Assembly: GCA_039654915.1 (NCBI GenBank) | Contig: CM077596.1 | Span: forward strand, 7,254,001 to 7,318,000 | Direction of reading: 5' to 3' | DNA length: 64,000 nt | Source: Aquilaria yunnanensis | Lineage: Eukaryota; Streptophyta; Magnoliopsida; Malvales; Thymelaeaceae | Shown: piece by piece, positions 59,493-64,000 of the stretch | How positions within the stretch are numbered: position 1 is the first letter of the stretch | Layout: each line of letters opens with the position of its first letter | Made by a program: the position numbers and the translations under genes | The notes under the pieces: model-generated | Seen by the model: the letters and a program-made list of their open reading frames with translations, nothing else | Told to the model about the DNA's origin: nothing | The model's database searches: none

Positions 59493-60388
59493 GGGCACCA
59501 GAAGAAGGCAAAGAAGAAGATCTCGCCAAGACAGAAATGGAAGCAATAGGGCTTGTTCCAGGTCAATCTACCCGAAAAGGGAAGAGCTTGGCCGAAGCTG
59601 ACAAGGAAAATCTTGTATCCTTTCTGCTGGAAAATAAAGATCTGTTTGCCTACTCGCCAAAAAATATGCCGGGGGTGAACCCTGGGATAATACAGCATAG
59701 CCTCAAAGTAAGTCCGGAAGCAAGGCCTGTCCAGCAAAAGAAACGAAGCATCTCAGCCCACAAAAGCAACTTTGTCAAAACCGAAGTCCAGCGTCTCCTA
59801 GATGCTGAAGTTCTCAGGGAGGTCAAGTACCCCAAATGGTTAAGCAACGTGGTCATCGCCACAAAAGAAGGTAGCAGCAAACTCCGGATGTGCATCGACC
59901 TCAGAAACTTGAACGATGCTTGCCCGAAAGACTCATACCCTCTGCCACCAATAGATTCAACTGCTGAACATGGGCTCCTAAGTCTCCTAAACGCCTTCAG
60001 TGGCTACCATCAGATAAGGATGGACCCCGAAGATGAAGGGAAGACTGCCTTCATCACCGAGGGAGGAACGTACTGCTATATCAGGATGCCATTCGGGCTA
60101 AAAAATGCAGGAGCCACCTACCAGAGGCTGATGAACAAGGTCTTCAAAGACCAAATAAGGAGAAACATGGAGGTGTATGTTGATAATATGCTAGTCAAGA
60201 CCAAGCTGCCTGGCTATCGCGTTGCAGATTTAGAGGAAACCTTCCAAAAGCTCAGAGCCCCTGGGAACCGCCTTAATCCTGAGAAGTGCATCTTCGGGGA
60301 GACTTCTGGAAAATTCCTTGGGTACATGGTATCCGAAAGAGGCATCGACACTAACCCCGAGAAGATTAAGGCCCTGCTTGAATTCTGA
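59483..60388 (+). pseudogene. Reverse transcriptase (Tat pol)
   Basis: Open for 301 residues, in the gag frame. Lead-in SFLLENKDLFAYSPKNMPG, then RMCIDLRNLNDACPKDSYPL, FSGYHQIRM, RMPFGLKNAGATYQ, FLGYMVSERGI. Four residues between PPID and STAEHG that the relative has (QLLD) are deleted. The catalytic box reads YVDN, losing one metal-binding aspartate. A TGA at 60386-60388 ends the frame at KALLEF, where the relative has KALLGFRTP. The ATG at 59483 is not a true start, because the protein would be made as part of gag-pol. Confidence 0.9.
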
Positions 60389-60960
60389 ACTCCTGGCACT
60401 GTCAAAAATGCGCAGAGACTCACCGGAAGAATAACCTCTCTGAGCAGGTTTATTGCTAGGTACGGAGATAGGTGTAGACCTTTCTCCAAAGTCCTCACAA
60501 AGGCAACAAAAATGGAAGGCGACCTCGGAAGAAATGATCATCCTTGGATGAAGATTGCCAAAAGGCCTGGGAAGAACTCAAAGTCTGCCTGGCCAGCCTG
60601 CCGACTCTGCGACAACCTCGGGAGGGAGAGCCCCTCGTACTATACCTCGCCGTCATAGAAAAAGCTGTGAGCTCGGTCCTCGTGAAGGCAGAAGGGTCAA
60701 AGCAATGGCCGGTCTACTATGTCAGCAAGTCCCTGCATGGCGCCGAAGTCAGGTACCCTTTGCTTCAAAAAGCTATATATGCCTTGGTGCTTGCAGGGAG
60801 ACGGCTGCGATCATTCGGAAAGGCTCTCCAAGTGGTGCATAGAGCATGGCGAACACGAATTACGTATGAGCCTCGGAAGGCCATAAAAGCTCAAGGCGTA
60901 TTATCAGGGGCCCCGAAGGCCCAGAGGTAATGAAGGCTACCAAGTTCGGCAGACGGCAGG
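60389..60960 (+). pseudogene. RNase H region with clustered deletions
   Basis: First RNase H: VLYLAVIEKAVSSVLVKAEG, WPVYYVSKSLHGAEVRYPLL, KAIYALVLAGRRLR, in a shifted frame after 60540. Compared with 35103-36100, sequence is missing after RRLR (about 25 codons), after KAIKAQ (through the first acidic site of the second RNase H), and after KATKFG (through the second and third acidic sites). What is left of the second RNase H is a short stub around 60900-60935. No catalytic acidic residue of that domain survives. Confidence 0.82.
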
Positions 60961-62347
60961 AGATTATGAGGCGAAGGACCCAATTTTGGGAAAATATCAT
61001 GAGCTAGTAGCAAGACAAACCCAAGATTGCTTGGCGAAGTCGAAAACATATTCCGAGGTGCCAGACCATCCGAGCATCTCAGTGCTGAGCATGACGACCT
61101 CGGGAACGAGATGGAAAGACCCAATAAAAAGATAACTCGCAGAGAATTTGTTCCCGGAAGACCCCGGCGATGCTGCAAGACTGCGAAGACACTCCGAAAG
61201 ATTCTTCCTGATTGATGAAGAGTTATATCGGCAGGGATATGGGAATCCGCTGCAAAGATGTGTGGATGAAAAGGATACTGAAATGGTCCTTGAAGAAGTT
61301 CACAAAGGCATGTGTGGTTGACACATTGGAACTAATGCCCTGGCAGCAGTGATACTCCCCCAAGGATACTTCTGGCCTACCCTGAGAAAGGACACAAGAC
61401 AATTCGCCCGGAAATGTGGTAGCTGCCAGAGACACGCGAAAAACCAGAGGACTCCCTCGGAAATGGTAACTTCAGCAGATTGTCCTTGGCCCTTCGTAGT
61501 CTGGGGTATAGACCTTATTGGGCCACTCCCCACAGCACCCGGAGGCATGAAATTCTGCGTTGTAGCAGTGGGCTATTTCTCAAAATGGGAGGAGGCAGAA
61601 CCACTAACAACTATCTCGGGAAAAGAAGTGCAGAAGTTCCTATGGAAGAACAACGTATGCAGATTTGGCATACCGAGGGTACTAGTAGCTGATAATGGAT
61701 CCCAGTTCACAGACAAAGGATTCCAAAAATTCATTAGCGACCTCGGAATAAAGATGCACTTCGACCCAATAGCTCACCCCCAAAGCAACGGGCAGGTAGA
61801 AGTATCGAGCAGGACCACAAATGATGGCCTGAAAAAGAGACTAGGGGAAGCCAAAGGGAAATGGCCAGGAGAACTCCAAAGTATATTATGGAGCTATCGA
61901 ACGACACCCCGAAGAGCCACAGGGGAGACTCCTTTCTCAGTCGTCTTCGGAACAGAGGCCATTATCCCACTAGAGGTAGTTCAACCTTCAGTACGGGTGC
62001 AAGTATTCGATGAAGGTGGTAATGACCTCGGCCTGAGAACCAATCTCGATCTTATGGCCGAACACAGAGAAATAGCCAAGCTGAGAAGAAAAGCTGTTCA
62101 GCAAAGAGTGGCCACGGCCGTAAACTTACGGGCCAGGGCAAAAGAAATCAAGAAGGGAGACCTCATTCTCCGAAAGGCCGACTTCGCACCCCGAGGGCCA
62201 TCCCATGGCGTACTTCGCGCAAACTGGGAAGGACCCTATCTGGTTCGCTACGAAGTACGAAAAGGCGCATACAAGCTTGGCGACGCCGAAGGCGTAGAAT
62301 TGAAGAACACTTGGCACTCAAACGCCTTGAAAAAATTCTACGCTTAA
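60961..62347 (+). pseudogene. Integrase, nearly open
   Basis: From about 61190 (FFLIDEELYRQGYGNPLQRC) to the stop at 62345-62347 the frame is interrupted by one TGA (61319-61321), lying between the two His of the zinc-binding domain. CGSCQRHA completes HHCC. The catalytic D, D and E are present in GIDLIGPLP, VADNGSQF and NGQVEVSSRT. The C-terminal domain (GDLILRKADF, HGVLRANWEGPYLVRYEV) ends SNALKKFYA. From 61349 on, 332 residues are open. There is no chromodomain, as expected for Tat rather than chromovirus elements. Confidence 0.9.
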
Positions 62348-62460
62348 GGTTGGGCGAAGGAGTTATGTTGTACAGAATGGCCTTGAGAAAAATTCTTAAG
62401 TGTAAAGAAATTATGCAAAACAGAATTCCGCAGAGGTGCTCGCCATGATAAATCGTAGAT

Positions 62461-62890
62461 ATGACTTTCCGAAAGTCCCTTGAGCCATCACGCTCGGGAA
62501 AGATGGAAAACAAAAATCTCGCAGAAGTACTCGCCATAGCCAGCGCAGAGATAATTTCCCGAACTCCCTTGAGCAAACATGCTCGGGAAAATGGGAAGCG
62601 AAAAATCTCGCGAAAGGTTTTCCGAAGTCCCTTGAGCAAACATGCTCGGGACAACTGGAAAAAGAAAAAATTTGACTGAAGGTTTCCGAAGTCCCTTGAG
62701 CAATCATGTTCGAATTGGAAATGCAAAAGCCTGCAAAAAGACTTAGTCAAATTTTTTCAGGCCTTCCAGAAAGTTTTACGAGCAAGCGCACTCGGGACAA
62801 AGGAAGGTAAAAAAGTTTCTTTAATCGCAGGTTTTCCGAAGTCTCTTGAGCGAACGTGTTCGGGACAATGGAAATGAAGAAACTTGCAAG
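62461..62890 (+). repeat. Diverged ~60-70 bp minisatellite in the 3' region
   Basis: Six units share a core close to gaagtcccttgagcaaacat followed by gctcgggaaa, at about 62469, 62560, 62621, 62683, 62766 and 62834. Inside each core gagc...gctc can pair. The array lies between integrase and the end of the antisense gene. Tandem repeats in the 3' region of plant Tat elements are a known feature and a reported source of satellite DNA. Confidence 0.75.
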
Positions 62891-63000
62891 AAAAGACTTA
62901 GCCAAAAAATCTTCATTAAGAGCAAAGCTGCTTTACAGTAAAGAACTGGCCGAAGAAGGATTACAAAATAGAAGGGAAGGAAAAGGGGCCCTAAAATAGC

Positions 63001-64000
63001 CTAAGGGTTCGCGGCGTCCCGAGAGCCACTCGTCTGCCCGCCCTTTTCCACCACCTTCGGCGCCGGAATTGAAGGATGAAGTTTCAGATGTTCGACCTTG
63101 GACCATTTCCACCGAGGTCCCCCAGGAATGTTTAGACCCTCTAGAAAAGAGAGGTCCAAATCTGGGAACCTCTGGATAACCTGGTGCCGAGCAAGGCAGA
63201 AGCCGTCCTGGAACGCGACCTTGCTCATCTGATCAGACTTGTTCTTCTCAAGCTCGAGGTCGTCAAGCTCGTCCTTCAGATCCTCGACCTCCTCCTCCAG
63301 TGCCTTTATCTGCTCCTCCCCCTTCGGCTCGTTCTTCAACTCGACCTCGGCTCGGAGAGCGTTATTCTCACACGTCAACGACACTATACGGCCGTCAGAA
63401 CCAGCCTTGTGCTGAAGAAGATCCTCGTTGGCGGCGAGCATCCCCTTTATTTGGTCACCAAGGTCAGCGATCTTCCTGGAGGAGTCCTTTTGAAGTTCTT
63501 CTTTTTCCTTCTGGAACTCCTCCCAAAGGGCAGCTATTTCTTTCTCAGCAGCCTCTTTCAGCTGATGGTTCTTGGCGACCGACTCTGCGAGTGCGGTCCT
63601 TGTCTCATTCATGGTTCGAGTGGCCAAAGTTTGGAAAGCAACCTCCCTGGCCACCCGAACTCGGAGAAAGGCGGTGTACCCCATCAGCTGCAAAAAATAA
63701 ACGCAAGGTCAGTAAGAACCAGAAACTTAGGAAAGAATTGAAGGGAAAGAGCTGTGAAGGATATACCTGAGCAGCATGCTCGGTAATCTTTGCGGCGAGG
63801 GTGTTATCCCCCGGGTGGGCCGCCGCTATAGCCCTGAAGGAGGCCTCGGTGAGCACCCTCTTCGAAATTTCCTTGGCCATTTGAGGAACGTCCTCGGAGT
63901 ACATATTCATGTCCTCCGTGAACGTCCAAAAAGGCTCCTTGGGTATCTTCCCTTACGGGATTTTGGCATCCCGAAGAGCTCGTTTCTGAGCATGATCGGC
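63001..64000 (-). pseudogene. Antisense additional ORF (aORF), C-terminal exons
   Basis: Minus strand, entering from beyond the window. Exon part 64000-63767 reads KRALRDAKIP, then a TAA (63955-63953), then WTFTEDMNMYSEDVPQMAKE and ITEHAAQ. A 79-bp GT-AG intron (63766-63688, gtatat...ttttttgcag) follows. The last exon (63687-63001) is open for 228 residues: LMGYTAFLRVRVARE, a long Glu/Lys/Leu coiled coil (about 63620-63230), then KVAFQDGFCLARHQVIQRFP and GPRWKWSKVEHLKL, ending at TAG 63001. Both exons and the intron position match 29240-30261 of the other Tat element. The function is unknown; a coiled-coil multimeric protein is likely. Confidence 0.8.

Larger units (their letters stand above)
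56409..64000 (+). mobile_element. Ty3/gypsy Tat-lineage retrotransposon, 3' end outside window
   Basis: 5' LTR, PBS, an open gag, protease, RT-RNase H, integrase, a repeat-bearing 3' region, and an antisense gene. It is related along its whole length to the element at 26072-40250 but less decayed: gag and most of integrase are open. Defects seen: a stop plus frameshift after gag, a frameshift between protease and RT, a mutated YVDD box, and three deletions that remove the second RNase H. It therefore could not move on its own. It inserted into the second Tekay-like element; the target duplication cannot be checked. Confidence 0.92.

Noticed and set aside
58973..59737. 254-residue minus-strand frame
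   Set aside because: Antisense shadow of the Tat protease/RT; no protein features of its own.
62163..62750. 195-residue minus-strand frame across the minisatellite
   Set aside because: Its repeated RACLLKG/FSRA segments come from the tandem repeat, and the rest is antisense to integrase.
62461..62890. CRISPR-like spaced repeats
   Set aside because: Units are diverged and contiguous without unique spacers of fixed length, and the context is a plant retrotransposon.

Overview
The window is nuclear plant (angiosperm) DNA made almost entirely of transposable elements, most of them old. It is AT-rich and CpG-poor, with nested insertions and dense premature stops, as expected of heterochromatic or pericentromeric DNA. 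I see no intact host gene, rRNA, tRNA or CRISPR array. Species cannot be told from sequence alone.

Layout. 1-2610: two diverged LTR relics (Ogre/Tat type by their 3' motif), each with a TATA box. 3982-14916: an LTR element on the minus strand with 2.6-2.7 kb LTRs, an initiator-Met type PBS, a PPT and a 5-bp target-site duplication (TSD ACTTC). Its 4.25-kb interior is non-coding (LARD-like). A 1.4-kb solo LTR (TSD GTTAT) sits inside its 5' LTR. 16241-24876: a decayed CACTA transposon with a TNP2-type transposase relic, carrying a 5'-truncated L1-type LINE. 26072-40250: a complete but dead 14.2-kb Ty3/gypsy Tat-lineage element (minus strand, TSD CTTAT), split in its integrase by a 3.2-kb Del/Tekay-like solo LTR (TSD TGTAT). 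41083-45315: a hAT transposase pseudogene (BED finger, DUF659, C-terminal dimerisation region) split in the BED region by a second solo LTR (TSD GTTAC) of the same family as the one at 11028, in the opposite orientation. 48583-52145: a very old Tat-like element, followed by a partial Tekay-like element (about 52150-56408). 56409-64000: a younger Tat-lineage element on the plus strand, cut by the window end.

The two younger Tat elements are the most informative part. Each encodes gag, protease, RT-RNase H and integrase. Each also carries, between integrase and the 3' LTR, a gene on the opposite strand with a clean GT-AG intron and a coiled-coil C-terminus. The copy whose whole length is visible also has a TATA box and a poly(A) signal. 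In both elements gag appears to start inside the 5' LTR, so the primer binding site itself would be translated. Almost all coding parts are pseudogenes. In the 26-40 kb element most premature stops in the protease-RT-RNase H frame fit C-to-T change, as expected of cytosine-methylated silenced DNA.
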